This document shows, in pieces, positions 1 to 8,012 of a DNA stretch of 19,292 nt. Positions within the stretch are counted from its first letter, which is position 1. Every line of letters begins with the position of its first letter. The position numbers and the translations under genes were made by a program. Source of the DNA: a bacterium (GTDB lineage Bacteria > Patescibacteriota > Gracilibacteria > Absconditabacterales > Absconditicoccaceae); assembly GCA_020629735.1 (NCBI GenBank), contig JAHDCT010000008.1:1-19292 (forward strand). Reading direction: 5' to 3'. The notes beneath the pieces are model-generated. The model saw only the letters and a list, made by a program, of their open reading frames with translations. It ran no database searches and had not been told where the DNA came from.

Positions 1-162
1 AGGGTATCGAAACTTTTTTTTAAGAATCCAATTCATACAATTACTACAATTGGGTACATGAGTACTCTTGCAAACCAACACATCTCACACGGGGCAAACC
101 CGTTGTTTGTGAGAAAGAGGTTTCAGGTTTGTAAGTTAATGATAGGGTCTCAAAACCGTCAG
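1..162 (+). CDS. Probable tyrosine recombinase (phage integrase family), C-terminal end only
   Basis: The open frame enters from the left edge and stops at TAG 160-162, leaving 53 residues. The stretch TTIGYMSTLANQHI followed by a NPL resembles the C-terminus of Xer/phage-type integrases, where a short TT-x-x-Y segment carries the nucleophilic tyrosine (here the Y of IGYM) and is followed by a conserved NPL-like tail. The residues just before it (FFKNPIHTI) match the usual LGH-containing segment poorly, so the gene may already be decayed. An intrinsic terminator lies 36 bases beyond the stop. The catalytic Arg-His residues would be outside the window. Another small DNA-binding protein end cannot be excluded. 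Confidence 0.45.
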
Positions 163-198
163 TAGTACAAAGATCAAAGAGTTGCTAGTATCGCTTGA

Positions 199-230
199 GC
201 CAAGATAAGCATATATACTTGGCTTCTTTT
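199..230 (+). terminator. Rho-independent terminator after the integrase fragment
   Basis: A perfect 6-bp stem (GCCAAG 199-204 with CTTGGC 218-223) is followed directly by TTCTTTT. It sits downstream of the plus-strand stop at 160-162. Confidence 0.65.
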
Positions 231-261
231 CATATTCTGAGTTAGACAAAATAAAGATATA

Positions 262-292
262 ACAAAAAACACATAGTTAGAAATTCCCTAAC
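262..292 (-). terminator. Rho-independent terminator of the Cys-rich secreted protein gene
   Basis: GTTAG 276-280 pairs with CTAAC 288-292. Read on the minus strand the hairpin is followed by TATG and then a T-rich tract (complement of the A-rich run at 263-270). It lies about 20 bases past the minus-strand stop at 312-314. Confidence 0.5.
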
Positions 293-311
293 AAGTGATA
301 GTTGATATCTG

Positions 312-671
312 TTACTCTAACATTTTAACTACTCAAATATAATTCCACTGTCGTGGAGGATCATGCACAAATTCAGTAAGAAAATATTTTTCAGTGTGGA
401 GAAATAGTATATCTTTAAATAAACTATACTGTAGTCAAAAATCTATATCACTTGATGATTTCTTTGTGAACTCATATACAGGACTTACTGTATCGCTAAA
501 TGATCACATACAATTATCAAAGCAGTCCTTTGATCATGTATCCTCATCATCACAACAGGAGTGTTCTGTGTGAGTATCCTCCATATGTGCTTTTGCACAA
601 AAACTGTGAGCAAGTGTACTACTTGTTACAAGATAGATGAGTATCGTGAATAAAGCTAATAGTTTTTTCAT
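312..671 (-). CDS. Small secreted Cys/His-rich protein, possible metal binder
   Basis: The product is 119 aa. A signal peptide is clear: MKK, a hydrophobic run to about residue 18, then a probable cleavage site near STLAHS. The mature N-terminus is rich in metal-ligand residues within about 30 residues: a Cys at 25, His at 29, 34 and 37, a CC pair at 39-40 followed by acidic DDED, then KDCFDNC. Such Cys/His/Asp clusters are typical of exported proteins that bind copper or zinc, but the fold was not recognised. Two or three glycines are TGA codons. A perfect palindrome about 30 bases upstream (701-719) is a candidate operator. The gene stands alone between recombinase remnants, convergent with the integrase fragment. 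A metal role is inferred only from composition. Confidence 0.75.
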
Positions 672-684
672 AGAATTATAACAA

Positions 685-719
685 TATATCGAGATACGAT
701 CACTTTAAGAATTAAAGTG
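685..719 (-). promoter_or_regulatory. Palindromic operator-like sites upstream of the Cys-rich gene
   Basis: CACTTTAA (701-708) and TTAAAGTG (712-719) form a perfect 8-bp inverted repeat with a 3-base centre, ending 30 bases before the minus-strand ATG at 671. Next to it, 685-696 carries TATATCGAGATA, which recurs at 1393-1404. AT-rich -10-like sequences (TATATT, TATAAT on the minus strand) lie between these and the start. The palindrome is placed as expected for a repressor or metalloregulator operator; no regulator gene is adjacent. Confidence 0.4.
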
Positions 720-797
720 AAAAAATCAAAAAACATATCTACTATCAAGAATTAATAAATGACATCTAATGTAAACTAAATATCATATAATAAAGAA

Positions 798-821
798 CGA
801 ATCCCTACCTCAAGGGGTTCG
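798..821. repeat. Stable stem-loop in the 672-873 intergenic gap
   Basis: CGAATCCC (798-805) pairs with GGGGTTCG (814-821), seven Watson-Crick pairs and one G-T, around an 8-base loop. Short outer arms AAGAA and TTCTT (793-797, 834-838) could extend it. The T-run expected of a terminator is missing. It lies just before the serine-recombinase remnant, so it may belong to the end of a former element. Confidence 0.4.
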
Positions 822-873
822 CTTGGATGGTTTATTCTTGGCGGATTTAAATAAAAACAACAACAACCAGTAA

Positions 874-1215
874 ACGAAGTCTATCCTTCAAGAACAAATC
901 AATACTATCACAAAAAAGATAAGTGAACTCACAGTAACTGAAAGAGATGCTGAATTTGAAATCGAATATATGCTTAAACTCCTCAAAAATGCAGGAGAAT
1001 TATTCAAAAAGGCAAATTATGTTCAAAAGAGGTTGATTACTAAATTACTAGTGTCGAACATAGTAATATCAGCCGAAAAGCAAGTAACTATCAACTATAA
1101 ACCATGACTCGACAAACTTTTTGGATGTAATCTGGAGGATAATAATAAAATTGCGAACTTTTTTCCTCAAAGTACCCCATTACAATACTGAACAACTACT
1201 CTCTCAAGAGTTTAA
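874..1215 (+). pseudogene. Large serine recombinase, C-terminal remnant
   Basis: The frame is open from just after TAA 871-873 to TAA 1213-1215, about 113 codons with no ATG near its beginning. It shows the end of the coiled-coil and C-terminal region of large serine recombinases: a long charged helix, then ELFKKANYVQKRLITKLLVS (the family's A-x-x-x-x-KR-x-L-x-x-L-x-x-N/S region) and a short beta-rich tail. Two glycines are TGA. The resolvase catalytic domain, recombinase domain and zinc ribbon are absent, so this is a 3' relic. It corresponds in position to the part of the recombinase at 17831 that lies beyond the window's right edge. The first copy of the 41-bp direct repeat begins inside its last codons. 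Confidence 0.75.
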
Positions 1216-1251
1216 GGAATTTTGAGAGTATCTATGAGCTGAGTACCCAAA
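1211..1251 (+). repeat. 41-bp direct repeat, copy 1 (left of the ATP-grasp pair)
   Basis: It matches 4027-4067 at 39 of 41 positions, both differences being transitions. It contains TATGAGCTGAGTACCC. Both copies have a stem-loop within about 15 bases of the right end (1262-1278 here, 4072-4100 for copy 2). In copy 1 the stretch TACTCTC (1198-1204) can also pair with GAGAGTA (1224-1230). Confidence 0.85.
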
Positions 1252-1597
1252 GAACGACTAACCTACTACTTCAGTAGGCGTTTATGCATTTCAGATTGTA
1301 TAAGGACTCAGTATTAGAAATAGAATAATAACAGAACTATAACATCAAGGCTCATCTTAGCTTTACAAAATCATATTATATACATAATATGCTATATCGA
1401 GATAACTTTAATATAGAGCCAAAATCAAATAACGAAAATAGATTAAACTGAATTATAACAAAAAAGATCTTTTAAGTAGTTAGCAAAATAACTAATACAA
1501 GCCTTTTAAAAGTTTTTTAAATTATATATGAGTGATTGCTTTTTTTTATTTTTTTAATATATTGCGCCGACTTTACTATATAATCGTCATCAGTTAT
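1216..1597. other. 382-base leader before the ATP-grasp genes, no gene seen
   Basis: No convincing frame was found on either strand. The stretch holds the rest of repeat copy 1, a hairpin CCTACT-acttc-AGTAGG (1262-1278), a perfect 8-bp-arm palindrome CATATTAT/ATAATATG (1372-1391), a second copy of TATATCGAGATA (1393-1404), and T-rich sequence before a TATAAT at 1579-1584. This is the probable regulatory region of the ATP-grasp operon. Confidence 0.6.
1579..1584 (+). promoter_or_regulatory. Probable -10 box of the ATP-grasp operon
   Basis: A consensus TATAAT lies 13 bases before the ATG at 1598, so the transcript would have a leader of only about 7 bases. No convincing -35 is seen; the upstream sequence is a poly-T/A stretch. 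Confidence 0.4.
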
Positions 1598-2542
1598 ATG
1601 AAGTTAGCAATATTGAGGTGAGAAAAAAGAAATAATTTTATAACCGAAAACATGTCTATTTTGGAACAAAAAGATAGACTGATTATTGATTATTTTAAAC
1701 TCCATTGAGTAGAAGTATTTCATGTATTTTTGGAAGACTTCAACAAAGAAAAAAAAACATTCAGAAAAACATATACCCTTACTCAAGGATACCTATGAGA
1801 AACTAATCTCTCTCTCAAGCCAGATTATATCTTTAATATGATTACAAACTCACATGAATGAATATTTGATACCTTAAAGGACACCAATGTAAGTTGTTCA
1901 GCTCGTGTCGCTCGTATCGCAAACAACAAATATAACACTTATTGATATTTTTCTAGTATACAACCCTCATCACAGCTACTTGCAGATTTTCTTCAGAAAA
2001 ATACTTTGTGAAATTACAACGATGAGTACATAGTTAAACCCATCTATTGAAGTAAATGATCATGAGTAAGGAAAATAAAAGGAACATTATTAAAAGAACA
2101 AGCATCTGAGCTAGGTGACTACTGAAGTATATTATTAGTACAAGAATTCATAGATACTAGTTGATGATACCCAAATATTGCATCATGAGTTCATGATGTA
2201 AGAATTTACTGTATAGGTCAAAAAATGGTTTCATCTATAGTTAGAAAGCCAGAAGATCTATCTGAATTTAGAGCATGTATTCATTTATGAGGACATGCAA
2301 CCCTTTTTAGAGTTGCAGAATTACCAGACGATTTATTACATCACTGACTAGATGTAATTTCTATTCTTAAACCTAAAAAGACTGACTTCTTCTGTATAGA
2401 CTTCGCATATTGTCAGAAAAGAAATGATTGGATACTCATAGAAATAAACTCTGTACCATGATTTCGCCTTGAATGAGAAGAATCCATATTTGACTCAAAA
2501 GTACTAAAATGAATTCATTGAGCATTGTCAAAACATCTTTAG
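1598..2542 (+). CDS. ATP-grasp ligase, RimK/glutathione-synthetase-like
   Basis: The product is 314 aa, ending at TAG. The ATP-grasp core is clear: the nucleotide-binding lysine and glycine-rich loop VKPIYGSKGSGV (146-157), the hinge LVQEF (180-184) with its acidic residue, DVRIY (200-204), an acidic metal ligand in CIDFAY (266-271), and the metal-binding E-x-N in LIEINSVPGF (280-289). These enzymes activate a carboxylate as acyl phosphate and join it to an amine or thiol. The substrate is not evident. The loop glycines are mostly TGA, so the gene is unreadable in the standard code. It lies 18 bases before a second ATP-grasp gene, and both lie between 41-bp direct repeats, so joint action on one product is likely. 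No Shine-Dalgarno precedes the start. Confidence 0.88.
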
Positions 2543-2560
2543 TTCTAAAAAGTTAAAGTC

Positions 2561-3997
2561 ATGAAATGATGAATCACCATTATCAAACCATGAACAGGAA
2601 ACAATCAATCGTGGTTTTACGAAAAATCATATCAAGCAAGTATTCACCCACTCGTGAAATTTTTTTTACAGATGAGTCCAGAAAGAATAGCAAAAAGATA
2701 CTGTCATACCCACCCTCTAGTACAAGAAAAAGATATAATTCGTTTGCTTTTATACAGGTGTGAACATTTCTTACTTGCTTGATCTGATCTTATGTATGTA
2801 ACAAATGAAAATAACAAAAGATCTATGGTTGTTATCGAGAATAACTCATGCCCATCAGGTCAAAAGTCGATGCCAAACATCAATGATTCAGAACACTTAT
2901 GATATGAAACATTTGTCTGACAAGTCTTAGTGCCGAGAATACAGAAGAAAACAAAAAAGAAACAATGAAAAGTTGCTGTTATTGTCGATAAGAATTATCC
3001 TGAAACAACTTGATTCGCTCATACTTTATCTGATCTCTTAAATGAAGAAGTTATTTACATAGACATTTATTGATCGCCAGAACTCATAAGAAATAATGAA
3101 TGACGAATCGAATTCACACAAGATTGATGAAAAAATCGAACTACAATTAGAGCATGTATGAGATATGTAACCCAAAAGCCATGGAAACACCTTCCAGTTA
3201 TTTGTAAAACATTGATTATAAATCCTATACTTGCATGTCTAGCATGATGAAGAAACAAACTAGTAGCTAACAAAGCATATGAGCAATATAATAATAGGCT
3301 TAAACATTTGTGATTAAGAATCGTCTATCCAGAAACGGTAAACGATGTTAAATTAGAGAAAGTCAAAGACTGGATTGTAAGACGATGAGGATTTTGAGTA
3401 ATTAAAAATCCATATAGCAACGCATGACAAGGAGTCTATACAATCACAAGTCAAAAAGAACTAGATGATTTCTATAAGATCAATCATGAATACGACTCAT
3501 TTATAGTACAAAGCCTAATTTGAAACTATAACCGAAGTTCTAATTCATGAAGATGAAAGTTTTATCATGTATGAACTTTGCCAAATAAACACTGAGAAAG
3601 CTATGTTTTTGATCTTAGAATGCGTATATGTAATACAAGTAAGTGATTTATCCCTCTTACTTTACATGCAAGAAAAGCTTTAAAACCATTACCAACTGAA
3701 TTAAAACCTTGAGAAGCATCTCGAGATTATTTATGAACTAACTTGTCCGTTAAACATACAGATTGAACTCGATGAGCAGATTCATCTCGTTTGCTCTTAG
3801 CAGATACTAAAGATTTTAATCAGCTATGAGTATGAATAGATGATTTGATAGAATGATATATACAAAGTGTATTATCAACAATCGCTATAGATCGTATGGC
3901 AAAAAAACTTATCTCAAAAGACGGACTCTTTCGTCAAAGATATTTTTCACAAATAGATAATGATCCTCAACTGATCAATGAGATTCTAGTAAAATAA
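2561..3997 (+). CDS. Large ATP-grasp protein resembling the circularly permuted type
   Basis: The product is 478 aa. The motif order is permuted relative to the previous gene: the E-x-N-like metal-binding segment VIENNSCPSG is near the N-terminus (91-100), and the nucleotide-binding lysine and glycine-rich loop VIKNPYSNAGQGV comes late (280-292), followed by FIVQSLI (314-320) and a FDLRMRI strand. This order and ENN-x-PSG fit the circularly permuted ATP-grasp families, which catalyse peptide-type ligations. A middle segment (about 195-245, ACMRYVTQ to LVANKAY) also fits, where those families have a YRRVDDD-like motif and a later NA-x-G-DK motif; here the acidic residues are not conserved. Substrate unknown. 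It probably forms a two-gene operon with the gene at 1598. Assignment to the permuted family is by motif order only. Confidence 0.75.
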
Positions 3998-4026
3998 TGT
4001 GAAAACCAGCAAAAAAGAATCAAAAA

Positions 4027-4067
4027 TTTAAGGAATTTTGAGGGTATTTATGAGCTGAGTACCCAAA
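4027..4067 (+). repeat. 41-bp direct repeat, copy 2 (right of the ATP-grasp pair)
   Basis: Partner of 1211-1251 (39/41 identical), 29 bases after the ATP-grasp stop codon. Within it GGGTA (4042-4046) pairs with TACCC (4060-4064). It abuts the terminator that closes the opposite-strand Fic operon. Confidence 0.85.
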
Positions 4068-4100
4068 AAAGAGCTAGTATAGTGCAAGACTCTACTAGCT
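4064..4100 (-). terminator. Rho-independent terminator of the Fic operon
   Basis: AGCTAGTA (4072-4079) and TACTAGCT (4093-4100) form a perfect 8-bp stem. Read on the minus strand it is followed by C and six T residues (complement of 4065-4070). It lies 38 bases beyond the fic stop. Confidence 0.75.
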
Positions 4101-4138
4101 TGTTGTATATTATTTACAAGCACTAAAGAGTAGAATTA

Positions 4139-5158
4139 TTAAGTGCTTTCTTCTAATAAGTAATCAAACAATTCTTGTAAAAATTCGTACTTCAATTCCT
4201 GACTTTTTTCTTTTACCCATATTGCTGTTTTATCATCCTTAATTAGGTTGATAACTCTATCTCATAGAGCCATAAAAACTTTCTTATCAAAGTCTTCAGG
4301 TGATATGTATTCTGGAATTTCTTCTTCTCACATCCAATTTCTTAAAGTTTTTTTATCTTTGTCTTTAGACCCTAATAGATCGTATCCTTTTTCCTTTAGC
4401 AGTAACAATAAAATTATATCTTTGAAATGAATTAATCACTGTGATTCTGAGAATATCTTTGTCAAATTATGTTTTATAAATATTCTTTCTGCATCCAGAT
4501 CAAGTTCTAACTCTGGGATACTAACATCTCATGCTATGATTCAAACAAAACGAAATGTAGCATAAACTTCAAAAAATTCTTTTGAAAACAGTTTATGAAC
4601 CATACGGTATTTTATATTGTCATTTAAGCTAATTGGATTTTCAAGCTTTTTCTCAAATTCTAATCTACCTATACCAGAATTCTCAAGAATATCATCATTC
4701 TGACTTTTTCAATTTAAGATACTTCGTATATATCTTCAAGTTCTTCAATTTCAGTCTTCAAACGGATGTATAGCTTGAATCCCGTAGTACATTAATTTTG
4801 AAGCTTCACTCATACTCTTACTTTCTTGTACTTTTTCGTACAATAGATGAAGTCCCTTTTCTTTATCTTTTATAGGTTGGTATGCTAATCAGAAGACTCA
4901 TCAAGACAATACAACATTCTCTCAATCTATAGTCCTCATATCTATAGGAATCGACCTTATAATTCAATTAATACGGATAATAAACTCTTTGAATAGAGTG
5001 AAACTCATTGTCTTAAGCTCGCTCAATCTCTCTGGATAAGTTTTTATCTCACCAAAACTTGCCTCTAGTATGTTAGTAAGATCACCATTTATCTCTCACC
5101 TAGATCTTTTAGATTTTTTTTCCTTTCAATCAAAAATAATTTTTTCTTCGTCTACCAT
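4139..5158 (-). CDS. Fic-domain protein (probable AMP transferase)
   Basis: The product is 339 aa. The Fic active-site signature is complete: HPFEDGNGRTGR at residues 131-142, with catalytic His131, the acidic metal ligand at 135 and the GNGR anion-binding nest. All three glycines of the motif are TGA codons, so the enzyme exists only in the recoded reading. Upstream, LSGGVFGLAYQP (84-95) is where a flap would hold the target. Fic proteins usually transfer AMP from ATP to a Ser/Thr/Tyr hydroxyl. No clear inhibitory S/T-x-x-x-E-G/N helix was seen in this chain. The C-terminal 180 residues are unrecognised. It follows a 201-aa gene by 33 bases on the same strand, which could supply antitoxin or target recognition. 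Start ATG at 5158 follows an AT-rich leader without Shine-Dalgarno. Confidence 0.9.
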
Positions 5159-5191
5159 TCTTTAATATCTAAATTTAAAGAGAGATAAAAA

Positions 5192-5797
5192 TTATGTAAT
5201 CAAAAAGTTAATTTCTATATCTTTAGAAAATGTGCTAGACACATTTTTTGCTTTCCCTCTTTCTTCAATTATAAACCTCTCTATTGGTAAACCATCTAAG
5301 TGTGATACTAATTTATAAATTTCCTTCATTACAATATAACATTTACGCCAAATTGGCGAATATTGATCCTTTTCTAGTTTATCAACTTTAGCGTTATTAA
5401 GACTAACTATAGTTCAAATTGCATATTTAATTTCTCATAGTGTTAATTCTGTTTTAACCTCTAATGATATCAAACTATTAAGAATAATTTTGAGTATATC
5501 TCTGTATACTCAACTTAATATATCAATATCCCCACTGTGTCTTTGTAAAGTCTCTTTGTAACTATTTATTTTCTCTTGGTCAACTAAATCAAACGGATAT
5601 TCATTTAACTTAAGTATTTTATCCTGAATAGTCTCATACTCATTGAAAAAAACATATATTATTTCTTTAATTTTCTTAACGTCTCTAAATAGAATAGATA
5701 ACTTGTGATTTTCTCATTCTTTACCTTCTGATATTTCTTCAAAGATCTTCCCTATTTTTACTAAATTAAGTTTTTCTTGATTTTTTTGATCTTCCAT
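5192..5797 (-). CDS. Unknown protein encoded directly upstream of fic
   Basis: The product is 201 aa, charged and largely helical in appearance, with no signal peptide or membrane segment and no motif recognised. Glycines are mainly TGA. It is the first gene of a two-gene minus-strand unit with the Fic protein. A likely promoter is TTGATT-16 bp-TATAAA on the minus strand at about 5815-5850. In fic modules the small partner is often the inhibitory antitoxin, but those are usually shorter and carry an S/T-x-x-x-E-G/N helix, which I do not see here, so that role is only a possibility. Confidence 0.75.
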
Positions 5798-5885
5798 TAT
5801 ATATCAAATGATAAACATTTATATTTATAACCATAAAAATCAAATAATCAAAAATTGTTCCAAACCTTTCTGGAGACTAAGTTAA

Positions 5886-6122
5886 AAGTTTATACTGTTC
5901 AGTAGAAGTGCTAATCGCTTAAGAAATTCAAGTTCTGGAGAAAATACGCAACGTTTTGAACAAAAACTTACGTATGTATACAATTTCGTGAGAAATTCAA
6001 AAAGAACGTTCGCTACTGCACTATTCGCTTTGTACATAAGAGACTTTGGTACGAAGGAAGAAGTAACAGAAGGAATGACCAAAAAACAACTTACTTTGTA
6101 CAATCTTACTAATGAAACGTAA
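5886..6122 (+). other. Open frame of 78 codons without ATG, upstream of rep
   Basis: The frame is open from TAA 5883-5885 to TAA 6120-6122. The only ATG is near its end; GTG at 5988 would give 44 aa. It contains no in-frame TGA. The segment RNSKRT is encoded by an 18-base stretch (5991-6008) that recurs exactly, in frame, inside rep (6639-6656). It could be a broken 5' part of an older replication gene, a GTG-started small protein, or control/origin DNA for the rep gene. The rest of 5798-6138 holds the fic promoter and nothing else recognisable. Confidence 0.3.
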
Positions 6123-6138
6123 GGTTTTTTTATTTTAT

Positions 6139-6258
6139 ATGAATAAGAAGACCGTCCAAAAACATATAGAAATAATGAATAAAACGTTCACACTTTACCC
6201 TCTACATATTCCTCTATGAACAGAATTGATGAGAATGCCCAAGTATACAGAACACTAG
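6139..6258 (+). CDS. Possible leader peptide overlapping rep
   Basis: A 39-codon ORF (starting MNKKTVQKHIEIM, one TGA glycine) begins with ATG 77 bases before the rep start and ends at TAG 6256-6258, 43 bases inside rep in another frame. Such overlap could couple translation or set rep expression, as leader ORFs do in some rolling-circle plasmids. No homology was recognised and it may be chance. Confidence 0.3.
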
Positions 6259-7163
6259 CCAAGATGAAAAGAAGCCAAAACAAGAAAGCTGAGATATTTT
6301 TATATATGCAAGAACATGCTCCTCATCTACTCTGAAATACTTTTAGAAATGATAGAATTAGAGATTGTTGTAATGTTCTTACATTTGAAGATTATGCTAA
6401 TGGTAGTGTTAAATTACGTAAAGCTAATTTCTGCAAGTACGATAAGTTCTGTTTAGCTTGTGCTACAAGAAGATCAATTCTAAAGATACAACAATTTATT
6501 GATTGAATAGATAGATTGTGATTGCACAATAAACATTGGTATCACATTGTACTCACAGTAAAACATAACAAAAATCAAAGTCTCAATGAAGTAATGGATA
6601 AACTATATGAAGCAAAAAAGAAACTATCTCAAAGATATAGAAATTCAAAAAGAACGAAGCATAAAGGAAAAAGTTTCTTTCATCAATTTGATTGAATAAT
6701 TGCTTCAGTAGAAGTTACCTATTGAAAGAATTGACGACACCCACATCTCCACATGATTGCTTGTTCAGAAAATCTAGTAGATATTCAATACTCCAAATAC
6801 TTCCAAACCAAATCAAACAGAGTACTACAAAAAGAATGGTATGACATAACATGAGACAGTTATTCCGTATCCATAAGACCAATAGACGTTCATAAAAATC
6901 ACTTTGAGAGAACATGAATTGCTGAAGTTTTCAAGTATGCAGTTAAATTCTCCTCTTTAGAAATTCCTGATCTTGTGCATCTTATAGACACACAAAAGAA
7001 GCGTCAGTATAGGTTTTACTCTACATACTGATGCTTCAGATGAATTTTCAAAACTGAATCTAAAGTCAAAAATTGGTATGAAAAAACAAATTGAGTGAGT
7101 GATGTTGAGAGTAAAAGTTTCGAGTATAATTTCGAGAAAGGAGTCTATCAATTAGTTTTTTAG
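6216..7163 (+). CDS. rep: Rolling-circle replication initiator (HUH endonuclease, Rep_1-like)
   Basis: The product is 315 aa, ending at TAG. Motifs follow the pC194/pUB110-type Rep order: a Cys cluster (C73, C79, C82), HIVLTVK (110-116) as the first conserved strand, the metal-binding HUH-type motif GRHPHLHMI (173-181), and the catalytic-tyrosine motif VFKYAVK (238-244, Tyr241). Such proteins nick the plasmid double-strand origin and stay attached to the 5' end to start rolling-circle replication. Internal TGA codons are read as glycine, for example YGKNGRHPH. The ATG at 6216 is the first in frame; Met17 is an alternative. It implies an autonomous or integrated plasmid. The stop overlaps the end of the opposing permease gene by 4 bases. 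Confidence 0.88.
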
Positions 7164-7900
7164 TTTCCCATTATATACGTAGTATATCATTGATAAAACA
7201 ATAACATACTTCATGCAATGATTGCTAACATTATCAGTTGTCTAAGTAACTTTGTTGGTATCAGTTTGATAATCTTTTTTCATACATAACTTCATATAAA
7301 TGCTACCACAAATAATATTGGAATTAACTTCAGATATTGTTTATCTAAGAAACCTTGTCAAAAATATACTGGTATTCTTGTAAAATCTACTAGTAAAGCT
7401 ATTGATGCAATAGTCGATATATAGCTTTCTTTACTTAATCAAAAACTATTCATAAACGCTCATCTTAGTACTCCTCATGTTCAGATAAGTCATGCAGTAA
7501 ATCATGATAATCATCCTCATAATATTCATGTAAATTTGGTAAGTGGTAATTTGAAAGAACTGCGAAACAAAGAGTACATAGCAAATAGTGAGAGGATGAT
7601 TCACAAGAACATTTTTAAAATACTAGGATTAATTGATCAAGCCAATAAAGCTCAAACAACTGTTAGAAATATACTTGGGATTCAAAATTTTAAAAACACT
7701 CATCTATCCCAATATTTTCGAAAGTAACTGAATCTAGATATGTTTCAGAATATATGATAGATTGCCACTAATGTTAATGCGTTTTGGTAACTTAGATATT
7801 GATGAACAATAGGCAAAAATATACTTGATGATCAAAATCATGCAATAGTTCATGCTATTTCTGAGAGTAAAGCTCGTAGGTACAGATGTAATTCATTCAT
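7160..7900 (-). CDS. TauE/SafE-family membrane permease
   Basis: The product is 246 aa with about seven hydrophobic segments. Two related halves are visible, each opening with a glycine-rich helix: GTIAGFGSSSIFLP near the N-terminus and GGGLSGFTAGLIGTGG in the middle. This tandem arrangement is characteristic of the TauE/SafE family of predicted sulfite, sulfoacetate or organosulfur exporters. Most glycines in these signatures are TGA. The transported compound cannot be told from sequence. The gene is single, convergent with rep, and their coding ends share bases 7160-7163. Start at 7900 has a weak AGG upstream. Its leader (7901-8012) is shared with the divergent gene at 8013 and holds a tandem AATAATATACGA repeat (about 7925-7950). 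Confidence 0.8.
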
Positions 7901-7967
7901 TATCCTATTTTATCTATCCAAAAAAATAATATACGAAATAATATACGATTCACTTGATAAATTTCAC

Positions 7968-7973
7968 TATAAT
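7968..7973 (+). promoter_or_regulatory. -10 box for the NTF2-like gene
   Basis: A consensus TATAAT lies 39 bases before ATG 8013; no good -35 is seen. Just upstream, CTTGATA (about 7954-7960) resembles the nick-site core of pC194-type plasmids but has no flanking stem-loop that I can see. Confidence 0.35.
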
Positions 7974-8012
7974 TGTATATTTTTGAGTAATTTTATTGAT
8001 ACATAACTCTAT

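Noticed and set aside
814..830. GGGGTTCG looked like part of a tRNA T-arm
   Set aside because: The complementary arm lies upstream with an 8-base loop of the wrong sequence; no acceptor, D or anticodon arm could be built and no CCA end follows.
1211..4067. The two repeat copies as a CRISPR array or the ends of an insertion sequence
   Set aside because: There are only two copies 2.8 kb apart, in direct orientation, with no spacers and no transposase between them.
7954..7960. CTTGATA resembling the nick site of pC194-type rolling-circle origins
   Set aside because: A 7-base match in A+T-rich DNA, in the permease/NTF2 leader and without an obvious stem-loop, is too weak to call an origin.
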